Positions 1-7,925 of a stretch of 64,000 nt of DNA are shown one piece after another. A program made the translations under genes and the position numbers. Source of the stretch: Oscillospiraceae bacterium (GTDB lineage Bacteria > Bacillota > Clostridia > Oscillospirales > Ruminococcaceae). The notes below the pieces were generated by a model. The model made no database searches. It saw only the letters and a program-made list of their open reading frames with translations, and was not told where the DNA came from. The number at the start of each line of letters is the position of its first letter. Within the stretch, counting starts at the first letter, position 1. The DNA is taken from contig JAFTTH010000002.1 of NCBI GenBank assembly GCA_017466885.1, positions 62,001 to 126,000 of the forward strand, written 5' to 3'.

Positions 1-1395
1 GCACTCAATCTTGCTCCGGAAAAGAAGATCCTGATGCTTTGCAAACGGGAGCTTCTTCTCTCCAACTCTGCCTTGGCGCAGGGCGGAATTGCCGCCGTTA
101 TGAGCCCGAAGGATACCACGGATTCCCATTTTAAGGATTCTATGGTCGCCGGCGGGTACACCAATGACCCCAACTCCCTCCGCGTTTTGGTGGAACAAGG
201 CCCCGAGGACGTGCGAAAGCTCCTGGAGCTCGGCGTTGACTTTGACCGGAACAGCGAGGGGAATATCCATATGACCCTGGAGGGCGGGCATAGCTACGCC
301 CGGATTCTCCACCATCGCGACTCCACCGGTCTTGCCATTGTCAGCCGGCTGGCCGAGTTAGTCTGTCAGCTTCCCAACGTGGAGATTGCCGAGCACGCAA
401 TGCTGGTCTCGGTCACCCCTCTGAACCCGGGCTTTTCCATCCTTTGTATGGATCAGTCTGATCAGTTAGTCTCGGTCTGTTGCCAGCAATGTATTCTTGC
501 CACCGGCGGTATTGGCCGGGTATACGAGTATACCACCAACTCTGCCATCGCTACCGGGGACGGAATTGCCGCCGCCTGGGAGGCCGGTGCCTCTGTCACC
601 GATATGCATTTGATCCAGTTCCACCCCACCGCCTTTGCCGGCGCACCCGGGCGGGAACGGTTTCTGATCTCCGAGGCTGTCCGGGGGGAGGGCGCGATCC
701 TTCTCAACCCCGAAGGGGAACGGTTTATGCCCCATTATGACAGCCGGGGGGAGCTTGCCCCTCGGGACGTGGTCTCCAACTGCATCATTAAAGAGGCCCG
801 CTTCCTCAAAAAAGAAAATTTCTATCTGGATATTACCCACAAGGATAGCGATTATCTCCGCCGCCGTTTCCCCATGATCTATGAAAAGCTTCTGGAGGAG
901 GGCTTTGACCTGACCAAGGATCATATTCCCGTTTTCCCCTGCCAGCATTACCTGATGGGCGGAATTGACGTGGATCTGGACGGTCAGACCACCCTGCCCG
1001 GACTCTTTGCCTGCGGCGAATGCTCTCACACCGGCGTTCACGGCAATAACCGTCTCGCTTCCAACTCCCTGCTGGAGGCCATTGTATTTGCCCGGCGGGC
1101 CGCCGCTGTAATCAACGCTTCGGAGCCCCTGGATCATCCCCTCCAGCCTCTTCCCATCCCCGTCCAGGGAACAGCCCCTCTGGCTCGCGGCATCCGCACC
1201 GAGATTCGTGCCATTATGCAGCGCTCCTTCTTCGTTACGGTGGATTATACTTCCGCCAAGCAAGGTCTCCAGCGGATCCGGGAAATTCTCCACAGTCTCC
1301 GCACCGAGGGCCATCCCATTACCCGGGATTACATTGAGGCAAAAAGCCTCTGCATTGTTGCAAAGCTTGTGTTAGAGGAGGTTCTGAAGGACTGA
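1..1395 (+). CDS. nadB: L-aspartate oxidase NadB (5' end outside window)
   Basis: FAD enzyme that oxidises L-aspartate to iminoaspartate, the first step of de novo NAD synthesis in the cytoplasm. The frame is open from base 1, so the start codon and the N-terminal dinucleotide-binding glycine motif lie upstream. Visible signatures are SNSALAQGGIAAV, HSYARILHHRDSTG, the Arg in ELAPRDVV (catalytic in the family) and GVHGNNRLASNSLLEA. The C-terminal helical region is short compared with the roughly 530-residue family norm. The stop is one base before the nadC start, so the two are an operon; nadA is not in the window and may be upstream. Confidence 0.95.
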   Translation, partial: ALNLAPEKKILMLCKRELLLSNSALAQGGIAAVMSPKDTTDSHFKDSMVAGGYTNDPNSLRVLVEQGPEDVRKLLELGVDFDRNSEGNIHMTLEGGHSYARILHHRDSTGLAIVSRLAELVCQLPNVEIAEHAMLVSVTPLNPGFSILCMDQSDQLVSVCCQQCILATGGIGRVYEYTTNSAIATGDGIAAAWEAGASVTDMHLIQFHPTAFAGAPGRERFLISEAVRGEGAILLNPEGERFMPHYDSRGELAPRDVVSNCIIKEARFLKKENFYLDITHKDSDYLRRRFPMIYEKLLEEGFDLTKDHIPVFPCQHYLMGGIDVDLDGQTTLPGLFACGECSHTGVHGNNRLASNSLLEAIVFARRAAAVINASEPLDHPLQPLPIPVQGTAPLARGIRTEIRAIMQRSFFVTVDYTSAKQGLQRIREILHSLRTEGHPITRDYIEAKSLCIVAKLVLEEVLKD

Positions 1396-1396
1396 T

Positions 1397-2236
1397 ATGG
1401 AACTGTTGCAATCCTACATTGACCGAATCATCAATACCGCCCTGGAGGAGGATATCCACTATGTGGATGTGACCTCCGATCTGCTGATTGACCCCCAGGC
1501 AACCTCTACCGCCCGGTGGATCGCCAAGGCGGAGGGCGTTGTTTGCGGTTTGAAGATCGCCGCCCGCGTTTTCACCACCCTTGATCCCGAAGCAAAGGTT
1601 GAGCTCCTTGCAGAGGAGGGCGCGGCAGTCAAAAAGGGAGATATTCTCCTGACGGTTCAGGGCAAAACCGCCGCGATGCTGAAAGCAGAGCGGACGGCGC
1701 TGAATATCGCCTGCCATATGTCGGGGATCTCTACCCAGACGGCAGAATGTGTCCGACGGGTTGCCGGCACCAAAGCCTCCGTTTGCGATACCAGAAAAAC
1801 CCTCCCCGGTCTTCGCCCCCTGCAGAAGTACGCCGTCGTGATGGGTGGCGGCCGGAATCACCGGTATAACCTTTCGGATGCCGCAATGCTCAAGGATAAT
1901 CATATTGACGCTTATGGCTCCATCACCGCCGCTGTAGCCGCCTTCCGAAGCCGCTGCTCCCATATGACCAAGATCGAGGTGGAAGCCCGGAATCTGAAGG
2001 AGCTGGCCGAGGGAATTGCCGCCGGAGCGGATGTTGTGATGCTGGATAATATGACACCTGCCCAAATGGCCGAAGCCGTCGCCTTTGCGGACGGACGGGT
2101 AATTCTGGAAGCCTCCGGCAATATCACCCTGGATAATATTGCTGAGGTCGCAGCCTCGGGAGTGGATCTGATCTCTTTGGGTGCATTGACCCACTCGGTC
2201 CGTTGCTTTGACATTTCTATGAAAATCGTAAAATAG
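1397..2236 (+). CDS. nadC: Quinolinate phosphoribosyltransferase (decarboxylating) NadC
   Basis: Converts quinolinate and PRPP to nicotinate mononucleotide, the step that makes the pyridine ring usable for NAD. The 279-residue length is standard. Family motifs include CHMSGISTQT, the DTRKTLPGLR substrate-binding loop, GGGRNHRYNLSDAAMLKDNH with its catalytic basic residues, and the barrel-end sequences EVEA, MLDNM and LEASGNI. It starts one base after the nadB stop and is co-transcribed with it. About 185 bases without a gene follow before the next start. Confidence 0.97.
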   Translation: MELLQSYIDRIINTALEEDIHYVDVTSDLLIDPQATSTARWIAKAEGVVCGLKIAARVFTTLDPEAKVELLAEEGAAVKKGDILLTVQGKTAAMLKAERTALNIACHMSGISTQTAECVRRVAGTKASVCDTRKTLPGLRPLQKYAVVMGGGRNHRYNLSDAAMLKDNHIDAYGSITAAVAAFRSRCSHMTKIEVEARNLKELAEGIAAGADVVMLDNMTPAQMAEAVAFADGRVILEASGNITLDNIAEVAASGVDLISLGALTHSVRCFDISMKIVK

Positions 2237-2337
2237 TCCTTTGCTTTTTCAAAAGAAAAATTTACATGACAAAAATTACCTCCGGAAATGACAGAACCGT
2301 CCTTCTCGGGGGTATTTTTGAAAGAAAATTTTTCTCC

Positions 2338-2366
2338 GCATTTCTCTCCGTCTTCGTATCATAATA
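2338..2366 (+). promoter_or_regulatory. Candidate sporulation (sigma-G type) promoter
   Basis: GCATT at 2338-2342, 17 bases, then CATAATA at 2360-2366. The right half fits the sigma-G -10 pattern CATWMTA exactly and the left half is near GHATR. It lies 56 bases upstream of a PdaA-like gene, and B. subtilis pdaA belongs to the sigma-G regulon. No good sigma-A promoter is visible in the same gap. This is inference from motif and family. Confidence 0.4.
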
Positions 2367-2421
2367 ACTCTGCCGGTTTCGGAACGATCCGGCAAAATCT
2401 TTTGGAAAGGATGATTTTCCC

Positions 2422-3390
2422 ATGAAAAAGCTCATGGTAATTTTGCTTGCGGCGGCAATGGTTTTTGCCCTTAGCGGTTGCTTTGGCAGCGGCGAAGAAA
2501 CCAGCTCGGGCACCGGCAGCAACCAGACCTCCTCTGCCGGTAGCTCCACTCCCTCCGTTTCTTCCATGCCGGATAGTTCCTCTATGCCCAACACCTCCTC
2601 TACCATTTCCGATGGGACAAGCTCCGCTATGTCGGATGAGATGACCAACGTCATCTCATCCGATGCAACACCGACCGTCACTCCCTCCTTTACCGATCTT
2701 GCAGAGCTGCCCAACGAATCCATTGTCTGGGGGCCCGGAAAAACCACCGATGAAAAGCGTCCCTCCGCGCCGGTGCAGTTGCAGGCCGCTCACGGAGACC
2801 GGGGTGCCGTCTTCCTCGGCCCGGACGAAAAGAAGATCTACCTGACCTTTGACGAAGGGTACGAAAACGGCTTTACTCCCGCCATTTTGGACACTCTGAA
2901 GGAAAAGAACGTAACGGCGATGTTCTTCGTTACTGGCAGCTTTGCCAAACAGAACCCCGAGCTGATCCGTCGGATCATTGAGGAGGGTCACGTTTTGGGC
3001 AACCATAGCTGGAACCATCCCCAGATGGAAACCGTTTCGGTGGAAAAGGGGGCGGAGGAGATCACCAAGCTCCATGATCTTATTTATAATGAATATCAAT
3101 ACACAATGAAATATTTCCGTCCTCCCACCGGAACCTTCAGCCAACGGACGCTTGCTCTGACCCAAAGTCTGGGATATAAATCGGTATTCTGGAGCTTTGC
3201 TTATAAGGACTGGGATCCCGCCAACCAGCCGGATGAGGATTATGCCCTGGAAAAGTGTCTTTCCTCCACTCACCCCGGTGCGGTTTTTCTGCTCCACGCC
3301 GTTTCCTCCACGAATACTCATATCCTGGGCGATTTTATTGACGGCGCCCGCCAAAAGGGGTACGAATTTGCCGACCCCAACCTTCTTTGA
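2422..3390 (+). CDS. Lipoprotein polysaccharide deacetylase, PdaA-like
   Basis: A 322-residue exported lipoprotein: a hydrophobic signal peptide ends in the lipobox LSGC (Cys about residue 20), followed by a Ser/Thr/Gly-rich linker to about 90 and a NodB-type deacetylase domain from about 135 to the end. Catalytic motifs are TFDEGYENG (motif 1), NHSWNHP (motif 2, metal His pair), RPPTGTFS (motif 3) and LLHAVS (motif 5). Motif 1 resembles the TFDNGYE of B. subtilis PdaA, which deacetylates muramic acid for spore-cortex muramic lactam; generic chitin deacetylases have TFDDG. A cortex or cell-wall role is inferred. It has its own SD (GGAAAGGATG) and possibly a sigma-G promoter. Confidence 0.85.
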   Translation: MKKLMVILLAAAMVFALSGCFGSGEETSSGTGSNQTSSAGSSTPSVSSMPDSSSMPNTSSTISDGTSSAMSDEMTNVISSDATPTVTPSFTDLAELPNESIVWGPGKTTDEKRPSAPVQLQAAHGDRGAVFLGPDEKKIYLTFDEGYENGFTPAILDTLKEKNVTAMFFVTGSFAKQNPELIRRIIEEGHVLGNHSWNHPQMETVSVEKGAEEITKLHDLIYNEYQYTMKYFRPPTGTFSQRTLALTQSLGYKSVFWSFAYKDWDPANQPDEDYALEKCLSSTHPGAVFLLHAVSSTNTHILGDFIDGARQKGYEFADPNLL

Positions 3391-3427
3391 GCCCCGGGGG
3401 AATATTTCAGCCCACTCCGGTAAAAAA

Positions 3428-3469
3428 TAAAGCTACCCGCCCTCTTTGCGGGACAAACAAGTAGCTTTA
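3428..3469 (+). repeat. Nested inverted repeat abutting the DUF378 ribosome site
   Basis: TAAAGCTAC (3428-3436) pairs perfectly with GTAGCTTTA (3461-3469). Inside it CCGC pairs with GCGG (3449-3452). No T-run follows, so it is not an ordinary terminator. The last base overlaps the AAGGAG ribosome site at 3469-3474. It may stabilise or gate translation of the next gene. Confidence 0.5.
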
Positions 3470-3482
3470 AGGAGTGGAAACC

Positions 3483-3692
3483 ATGCTGGACAAAATATCT
3501 CTGATCCTAACGATCATCGGTGCCCTCAACTGGGGCAGCATCGGACTGTTTAAGTTCGATATCGTCGCCTGGATCTTCGGAGGTCAGGGGGCTGTAATCA
3601 GCCGGATCATCTATACCCTCGTTGCCCTGGCGGGCATCTGGTGCATCTCCCTGCTCTTCCGTGATAAGCGAGAAGTGGAAGCCGCCGATTAA
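3483..3692 (+). CDS. DUF378 family small membrane protein
   Basis: A 69-residue protein with two hydrophobic helices (about residues 5-25 and 37-60) joined by the conserved NWGSIGLFKFDIVAWIFG stretch typical of DUF378 (YuzA-like) proteins. Function is unknown; such proteins are inner-membrane. The ATG at 3483 is chosen over a GTG at 3474 because AAGGAG lies 8 bases before it. It sits alone between a hairpin and a terminator, so it is probably its own transcript or the tail of the deacetylase transcript. Confidence 0.85.
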   Translation: MLDKISLILTIIGALNWGSIGLFKFDIVAWIFGGQGAVISRIIYTLVALAGIWCISLLFRDKREVEAAD

Positions 3693-3699
3693 CGGCGTC

Positions 3700-3745
3700 C
3701 CTCCCCGGTGAGCCCTCCAAGGAGGCAAATCGGGGAGGATTTTCA
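3700..3745 (+). terminator. Intrinsic terminator after DUF378 gene
   Basis: CCTCCCCG (3700-3707) pairs with CGGGGAGG (3731-3738), followed by ATTTTCATTT. It ends the DUF378 transcript before the parA promoter. Confidence 0.7.
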
Positions 3746-3803
3746 TTTCTGGCGGGAATGGATAAAAAAGCCCCTCTTCCGACCCGTTGCGTCAAAAACT
3801 GCT

Positions 3804-3831
3804 TTGACATTTGTCTGCATTATGGTATAAT
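3804..3831 (+). promoter_or_regulatory. Sigma-A promoter of parA-parB
   Basis: TTGACA (3804-3809) and TATAAT (3826-3831), both perfect consensus, 16 bases apart. It lies 41 bases upstream of the parA start. Confidence 0.85.
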
Positions 3832-3872
3832 AGAGTGGAATCAGTATGTTTTTGAAAGGATGTTTTTTGTCC

Positions 3873-4643
3873 ATGGGAAAGATCGTTGCCTTCGCCAACC
3901 AAAAAGGCGGTGTGGGAAAAACCACCTCTGCCGTCAATCTGGCTGCGGCTGTGGGAGATCTGGGGCATTCCGTTCTCCTCATTGACCTTGACCCTCAGGG
4001 GAATACCACCAGCGGTATGGGGGTCAACAAGCGGGACGTTACCCTCTCTACATACGATCTGCTCATCAGTGACGTAAAAGCCGAGCAGGTGCTGATCCGC
4101 ACCCAATATAAAAATCTCTCCCTCCTCCCCTGCAATATTTCTCTGGCCGGTGCCGAGCTGGAGCTGGTGGACCTCGCCGGGCGGGAAAGCCGGCTGAAAA
4201 ATGCCATCGCCGCTCTGCGGGAAGAATTTGACTTCATTTTCATTGACTGTCCCCCCTCTTTGGGGTTGCTGACCCTCAATGCCCTTTGCGCCTGCGATAC
4301 GCTGCTGGTGCCCATCCAGTGCGAATACTTTGCCCTGGAGGGTCTTTCCCAGCTGATCTCTACCGTCCGTTCCGTCAAGCGGCTTTATAATCCCTCTCTG
4401 GATATTGAAGGCGTCCTTCTGACGATGTATGACGGACGGCTGAACCTGACCATATCGGTGGTGGAGGAGGTCAAGCGGTTCTTCCCGCAGAAGCTCTACC
4501 GCACCACCATTCCTCGGAACGTCCGGATCTCCGAAGCCCCCAGCTACGGGCAACCCATTATGTATTACGACCGGTCCTCCAAGGGTGCCAAAAGCTATGC
4601 TGAGTTGGCCGAAGAATTTCTCTCAAAAAACCGCAGGAAATAA
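3873..4643 (+). CDS. parA: Chromosome partitioning ATPase ParA/Soj
   Basis: Deviant Walker-type ATPase that works with ParB on origin segregation and sporulation timing. The N-terminal FANQKGGVGKTT P-loop with its signature lysine, the LIDLDPQGN switch and the FIDCPPSLG Walker B are all present; the 256-residue length is typical of Soj. ATG 3873 is chosen because the P-loop then begins at about residue 7 and GAAAGGA lies upstream at 12 bases; an in-frame ATG at 3846 lacks a ribosome site. parB follows 30 bases downstream. Confidence 0.95.
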   Translation: MGKIVAFANQKGGVGKTTSAVNLAAAVGDLGHSVLLIDLDPQGNTTSGMGVNKRDVTLSTYDLLISDVKAEQVLIRTQYKNLSLLPCNISLAGAELELVDLAGRESRLKNAIAALREEFDFIFIDCPPSLGLLTLNALCACDTLLVPIQCEYFALEGLSQLISTVRSVKRLYNPSLDIEGVLLTMYDGRLNLTISVVEEVKRFFPQKLYRTTIPRNVRISEAPSYGQPIMYYDRSSKGAKSYAELAEEFLSKNRRK

Positions 4644-4673
4644 TTCCCATCAGAACGGAAAGGACGATGATTT

Positions 4674-5546
4674 ATGGCAGTCAAGCGTTCCGGCCTTGGC
4701 CGGGGTCTGGATTCCCTTTTTGCCGATAACGCCGCCGATAGCGGCAATACTGTTACCCTGAAGCTGACTGAAATTGAGCCCAATAAGGAGCAGCCCCGCA
4801 AATTTTTTGACGAGGCGGCCCTGGCTGAACTTTCCGATTCCATCCGGAAGCACGGTGTTGTTCAGCCGCTGCTGGTCCGCCCCATGCCCAACGGAATCTA
4901 TCAGATCGTTGCCGGTGAACGCCGGTGGCGTGCCTGCCGGATGGCGGGACTGACCGAGGTCCCGGTGGTCATTCGGGAGCTCAGCGACCATCAGACCATG
5001 GAGATTGCCCTGATCGAAAACCTCCAGCGGCGGGACCTCAACCCCATTGAAGAGGCCGAGGGCTACCGCGCTCTGATGGACCGGTTTGATATGACTCAGG
5101 AAGCGATTGCCGAAAGTGTAGGGAAATCCCGCCCTGCCATTACCAACGCCCTCCGGCTGCTGAAGCTCCCCGAGCCGGTACTGGAAATGGTTTCGGAAGG
5201 GCTCCTTTCCTCCGGCCACGCCCGCGCTCTTCTTTCCCTTCCCACCCCCGAGCTGATGAGCTCCACCGCCGATGAGATCCGCCGCTCCGGGCTGTCCGTC
5301 CGGGAAACAGAGGCGCTTTGCTCCCGTATCCTGTCCGGTAACTCTTCCCAAAAGAAAAAGACCCCTCCCAAAAAGGAGCGGACCTTCGGCGCGGATTCCT
5401 TCTACCGGGAAGCGGAGATGGCCCTTGCCACCGAGCTTGGCAAAAAGGTCACCGTTACCGCCTCCAAGGACCAGGGTTCTTTGACCATTGAGTTTTACAG
5501 TCGGGAGGAGTTTGCCGACCTAATTCGCCGGCTTTCCTCCAAATAA
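4674..5546 (+). CDS. parB: Chromosome partitioning protein ParB/Spo0J
   Basis: CTP-dependent clamp that binds parS sites near the origin and stimulates ParA. Begins with the ParA-activating basic peptide (KRSGLGRGLDSLF). The ParB N-terminal domain covers about 22-115 with GERRWRA and ENLQRRDLNPIEEA, an HTH about 120-165 (IAESVGKSRPAITNALRLL), and a C-terminal dimerisation region to 290. SD GGAAAGGA lies 9 bases before the ATG. No parS 16-mer (TGTTTCACGTGAAACA type) was noticed in the window. Second gene of the parAB operon. Confidence 0.95.
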   Translation: MAVKRSGLGRGLDSLFADNAADSGNTVTLKLTEIEPNKEQPRKFFDEAALAELSDSIRKHGVVQPLLVRPMPNGIYQIVAGERRWRACRMAGLTEVPVVIRELSDHQTMEIALIENLQRRDLNPIEEAEGYRALMDRFDMTQEAIAESVGKSRPAITNALRLLKLPEPVLEMVSEGLLSSGHARALLSLPTPELMSSTADEIRRSGLSVRETEALCSRILSGNSSQKKKTPPKKERTFGADSFYREAEMALATELGKKVTVTASKDQGSLTIEFYSREEFADLIRRLSSK

Positions 5547-5566
5547 TTCCTTTTTCAGGTGATACC

Positions 5567-6301
5567 ATGCAGGATTCTCCTCTTTTTGAACTGCAGCAGC
5601 AGGTCCGATTCAGCGACTGCGATGCACGCCAGGAGCTGACCCCTGCCTCCCTCTTTCGGATGCTGATCGAGGCCGCCGGTGCTCATTACGCCGCTCACGG
5701 CTTTGATCACCGCTTCCTTGAGGAGCACGGCTTTGCCTTTTTAGTGACCCGTGTGGGAATCGATATTGACCGGCTGCCCCGGGCGGAGGAGACCGTCACC
5801 CTCCAGACCTGGGAGCGTCCCTGCAAGGGAGTCCGCTTCTACCGGGATTTTATTTTAACCGGAGAGAATGGCGACTCTCTTTTGCGGGCATCCTCTGAGT
5901 GGGTCGTTTCCGATCCTGTAACCCATAAGATCATCCACCCCAAGGAGTTCCCCTACCGGATCGAGCTCTCCCTTGATCGGTCGGTAGGCCCCGAGGAGCG
6001 CCGGATCTCCTCTCCCGCCCAACCGGAGCAGGGCGGTAACGTCACGGTCAATTTCTATGACCTGGACGGCAACGGCCACGTTAATAACTCCGTTTACATT
6101 GACCTGGCCTGCCGGGAGCTTGCTCCGATCCTCCGCAACCATTCCCTTTCGGGAATCCGGGCCATTTATCACCGGGAGCTGATGGAGGGTGACCGGATCA
6201 CCTTCTCCACCGCTACCGGGGAGGATGAAATTTACATTGCCGCAAGCCCGGAGGAAAAGCCTTGCTTTGAGGCTCTCTTCCGGCTGAATACAACCAAGTA
6301 A
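5567..6301 (+). CDS. Acyl-ACP thioesterase (double hot-dog)
   Basis: 244-residue bacterial member of the plant FatA/FatB-type acyl-ACP thioesterases, which release fatty acids from acyl carrier protein in the cytoplasm. Two hot-dog repeats are seen: the N-terminal one begins QQVRFSDCDARQELTPASL, the C-terminal one carries FYDLDGNGHVNNSVYID, whose Asn and His correspond to the catalytic residues of the family. It follows parB by 20 bases and probably shares its transcript. Chain-length preference cannot be read from sequence. Confidence 0.85.
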   Translation: MQDSPLFELQQQVRFSDCDARQELTPASLFRMLIEAAGAHYAAHGFDHRFLEEHGFAFLVTRVGIDIDRLPRAEETVTLQTWERPCKGVRFYRDFILTGENGDSLLRASSEWVVSDPVTHKIIHPKEFPYRIELSLDRSVGPEERRISSPAQPEQGGNVTVNFYDLDGNGHVNNSVYIDLACRELAPILRNHSLSGIRAIYHRELMEGDRITFSTATGEDEIYIAASPEEKPCFEALFRLNTTK

Positions 6302-6315
6302 GGAGCGTTGACATT

Positions 6316-7203
6316 ATGAAAAAGAAAAAAGAAGTCCCGCAGGCAGCCCAACCGCAGGTAGCCCAACCGCAGGCAGAAGAAAAAGCCCGTCCCTCCAAGG
6401 CGCTGAAGATTATTCCCTTCGTTGGCTTTGCCCTTTCCCTGATTTTGCTGATCCTCTCGCTGGTATTTCTCACCGGTGTTCAGAGTGATCTGATCGAGGC
6501 CGCCGGTCAAGGCGCGATGAAGACTGCGGGAAATGTTTATATTACCATGAATACCGATGCCGCTCTGGCGGATCTTACCCAGATCAAGGCCGACCTCACG
6601 GTTAACGATACCTATAAAAAATACGCTGAGATCCTCCGGAAATACCGGGAGATCAATACTGCCAACCGGATCTATATGATCTACAAGGATGGCGACTCCT
6701 ACCGTTTCCTCTTAGATTCGGCTTACAGTGACGCCGATCCCACCCGCTACTATCAGATCGGTAATGGCTATGATCCCAACAATTTCGGCGGAAATATCGT
6801 CAGCAATCATCTGAAGGATATTTATTACGATGCCAATAGCGGCTCTGCCATTCAGCGCATCCTGACCAATAACGGAAAATCAGTCGTCACCGGCTTCCTT
6901 CCCGTGAAAAATGCCAATTCGGACATTGTTGCGTTGATCGTGGTAGAGGCAGATGCGGAAGCAGAGGTTCTTTCTTCTCCTCTGCTGAAATTCGCCGAGA
7001 TCCTAACCATTCTTGTGGCTTGTATTTTCGTTATTTTCCTGGTATGGGCGCTGATTCTCGGCTTCCTGATGTACCGGAAGAGCGCCGCTAAGAAAAAGGA
7101 GGCTGAGCTGGCCAAGCTGGCGGAGACCGCCTCTAAGGAAGCAGCCGTTGAGGCGGAAACAACTGTCGAGGCGGATAATTCCGACTTTCCTGACGTATTC
7201 TGA
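6316..7203 (+). CDS. Membrane protein with Cache/PAS-like outer domain, no output domain
   Basis: 295 residues of unknown function. A Lys/Gln/Pro-rich cytoplasmic start with short QPQ-type repeats (about 8-22), a first TM helix about 33-53, an outside domain about 55-225, a second TM helix about 228-255 and an Ala/Glu-rich coiled tail. The outer region contains NRIYMIYKDGDSYRFLLDS and VTGFLPVKNANSDIVALIVV, which look like the Cache/PAS-type sensor domains of chemoreceptors and histidine kinases, but no HAMP, kinase or GGDEF domain follows. Starts 14 bases after the thioesterase. Cache assignment is inference; fold prediction would settle it. Confidence 0.6.
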   Translation: MKKKKEVPQAAQPQVAQPQAEEKARPSKALKIIPFVGFALSLILLILSLVFLTGVQSDLIEAAGQGAMKTAGNVYITMNTDAALADLTQIKADLTVNDTYKKYAEILRKYREINTANRIYMIYKDGDSYRFLLDSAYSDADPTRYYQIGNGYDPNNFGGNIVSNHLKDIYYDANSGSAIQRILTNNGKSVVTGFLPVKNANSDIVALIVVEADAEAEVLSSPLLKFAEILTILVACIFVIFLVWALILGFLMYRKSAAKKKEAELAKLAETASKEAAVEAETTVEADNSDFPDVF

Positions 7204-7219
7204 TTCCCCTCAATCCTAA

Positions 7220-7252
7220 AACCCGGTAGAAGGATCTACCGGGTCTTTTTTG
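7220..7252 (+). terminator. Bidirectional intrinsic terminator
   Basis: ACCCGGTAG (7221-7229) pairs with CTACCGGGT (7236-7244), then CTTTTTT. It stands between convergent genes; the opposite strand also shows a short T-run (TTTTA), so it may serve deoC as well. Confidence 0.9.
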
Positions 7253-7268
7253 ATTCATTTTTTGCGGA

Positions 7269-7922
7269 TTATTTTTTCCCACCCTGAACAATCGCAACCC
7301 CTGCAGAGGTGCCGAGACGGTCAGCCCCTGCTTCGATCAAAGCCATTCCATCCTCGTAGGTGCGGATGCCGGCGGAGGCCTTCAGCCTCACATCCCCGGT
7401 GACATTCTCCTTCATCAGCCGAATGTCTGCCACCGTGGCGCCGCCGGTGGAAAACCCAGTGGAGGTTTTGACAAAATGCGCACCCGCCTGGCAGGCAAGC
7501 CGGGTGGCACGGGCCTTCTCCTCATCGGTCAGCAGGCAGGTTTCGATAATGACCTTTACCGTCTTCCCTGAAACAGCCTGAACGATCGCCCCGATCTCCT
7601 CCCGGATAAAATCGTCCTCTCCATCCTTCAGCCGCCCAACATTGATGACCATATCAAATTCATCGCACCCGTTGCGGAGGGCATCCCTGGCCTCTGCAAC
7701 CTTCATTTCGGTGGTATTCTGCCCCAAGGGGAAACCGATCACGGTGCAGATTTCCACCTTCGTATCCCGCAGGAGCTCCTTTGCCAGCGCCACGTTGCAG
7801 GGATTGACGCAAACCGAGGCAAACTCCCATTCCCGCGCCTCGGCGCAGAGCTTTTCGATCTCCTGCCGGGTGGCGGCAGGCTTCAGATTTGTGTGGTCAA
7901 TATATTGATTCAGGGGCTTCAT
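7269..7922 (-). CDS. deoC: Deoxyribose-phosphate aldolase DeoC
   Basis: Cleaves 2-deoxyribose 5-phosphate to glyceraldehyde 3-phosphate and acetaldehyde in deoxynucleoside catabolism. The 217-residue TIM barrel shows IDHTNLKP at the N-terminus, DMVINVG, the Schiff-base lysine in FVKTSTGF and the second conserved lysine in [10 protein letters not shown]. The start lies 3 bases after the alpha/beta hydrolase stop, so the two form an operon. No other deo genes are nearby. Confidence 0.96.
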   Translation of the reverse strand: MKPLNQYIDHTNLKPAATRQEIEKLCAEAREWEFASVCVNPCNVALAKELLRDTKVEICTVIGFPLGQNTTEMKVAEARDALRNGCDEFDMVINVGRLKDGEDDFIREEIGAIVQAVSGKTVKVIIETCLLTDEEKARATRLACQAGAHFVKTSTGFSTGGATVADIRLMKENVTGDVRLKASAGIRTYEDGMALIEAGADRLGTSAGVAIVQGGKK

Positions 7923-7925
7923 TCT

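Noticed and set aside
466..1314. Long minus-strand reading frame opposite nadB
   Set aside because: Lies wholly antisense to a clear nadB; composition is the mirror of GC-rich codons and there is no ribosome site or family similarity. Similar mirror frames exist opposite most genes here, for example 9199-10464, 11509-13107, 33266-34702, 47078-48760 and 61604-63421.
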